From NCBI GenBank assembly GCA_018697195.1, contig CM031857.1, positions 52,225,471-52,289,470 of the forward strand: DNA of 64,000 bases, read 5' to 3'. The DNA is from Certhia americana (taxonomy: Eukaryota > Chordata > Aves > Passeriformes > Certhiidae). A model generated the notes under the pieces. That model had not been told where the DNA came from and searched no databases. It saw only the letters and a program-made list of their open reading frames with translations. Numbering within the stretch: the stretch's first letter is position 1; each line of letters begins with the position of its first letter. A program made the position numbers and the translations under genes. Positions 63,201 through 64,000 of this stretch are shown here, in pieces.

Positions 63201-64000
63201 CAGTTTGTTGAACAATCCAATGTTAGTCTGTGAAGAAGCAGTTCATTTGCTAACAAGTCATCAGAAAGGTTGACAAAAGCATTATTGTGTTTGTAATAGT
63301 TCCAAAGGACATTATCTGGATAAACAGCTTTAAGTCTATCCTTACAGTACCTTTTTTCTGAAAAACAGATCAAAACTGTCTCTGTCTGTAGCTAAAAGTA
63401 GGTGCTTTCTAGGGTTTAAAAAATGTAATATTGACCTAGACAGTCCAAATGTAAGTTAAAGTCAACACTGAGAGGGGCCCAAAGAAAAACTTGGGACCTA
63501 AATAACTCCAGTTTTAAAGAAGTTCTAAGTCTGGTTCATATAGATGCTTCACATAAGAGGGAGGTGGTCTCTGAGCTTCCTTTGTCCTGAGGACTTCCAC
63601 AGTCTTGCCAATGGTGACATGAAGGTTGCAGCTATGTATCAGGAAACCCTTCCCATTGCCTACACCACAGAGATGGTTTCTGGCTTGCTTTTGGCTCTCA
63701 GCCAGCAGCCCTCAGGCCTAGGTCAAGAGCTGTCTGTGTTGTGCAGGTCCCTGAACAGGAGAGTGCTGCACTCAGGGGTGACCTTACATGGCAGGCAGCT
63801 GTGTGTGTGTCCTCTGTGTCCCCCACCTGTCTGTCACTACAGAAGTCAGCTCCATAATGTGAAGTCCTGTGAAGACCTTCCCATCGCTTGCAGCCCCAAT
63901 GCTCCCTTCAGCCTCCATCAATCTCTTGTTTTTGCTGTTGCTGCTTCTTTGGAGGAGTGTGGGAGAAGTCAACACTCATGTATGAAAACAGAACTCATTT
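60247..64000. other. Non-coding, nothing recognised
   Basis: Overlapping frames on both strands at 61733-62520 (up to 144 codons) carry no motif and no splice context. A short TG run lies near 63801. No repeat family was recognised. Confidence 0.45.

Noticed and set aside
1..64000. CRISPR array, operon, prophage or bacterial mobile element
   Set aside because: No regularly spaced repeats, ribosome binding sites or dense coding. The repeat content is that of a bird nuclear genome.

Overview
This window looks like bird nuclear DNA, most likely a songbird. It holds at least twelve fragments of the avian CR1 LINE on both strands. It also holds one LTR that closely resembles ERVL-type LTRs known from passerines. 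CpG is generally scarce, low-complexity tracts are scattered, and there is no sign of bacterial operon structure. The species call is inference from these repeats.

I find no protein-coding gene, tRNA, rRNA or other RNA gene I can support. Every open frame is short (172 codons or fewer). Several of the larger ones lie on, or antisense to, CR1 copies, and none shows a family motif or a convincing set of splice sites. The window is best read as intergenic or deep intronic sequence, and an isolated short exon could be missed by eye.

Layout: 1-1000 carries two degraded copies of an old palindromic repeat, one of which still forms a 15-bp perfect hairpin. A third copy sits at 33836-33923. At 3430-3660 and 5540-5830 there are small pockets where CpGs survive, the first with a perfect TGACGTCA site. 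From 12.3 to 17 kb lie a CR1 piece, a solo ERVL-type LTR with its TATA box and AATAAA, and the longest CR1 copy (about 880 bp, ORF2 C-terminus plus 3' end). At 20.8-21.3 kb and 40.6-40.9 kb, homeodomain-type TAATT(A/G) motifs cluster and may mark conserved enhancers. Two CR1 copies lie head to tail at 23.7-24.4 kb. From 28 to 60 kb there are eight more CR1 fragments, a perfect 28-bp tandem duplication, a 12-bp hairpin beside a CCATAA run, and a C-rich tract at 58161-58186 that is a canonical G-quadruplex motif on the minus strand.

Nothing here forms a recognisable new biological system. The most useful leads are the palindromic repeat family, the motif clusters as possible conserved non-coding elements, and the quadruplex tract.
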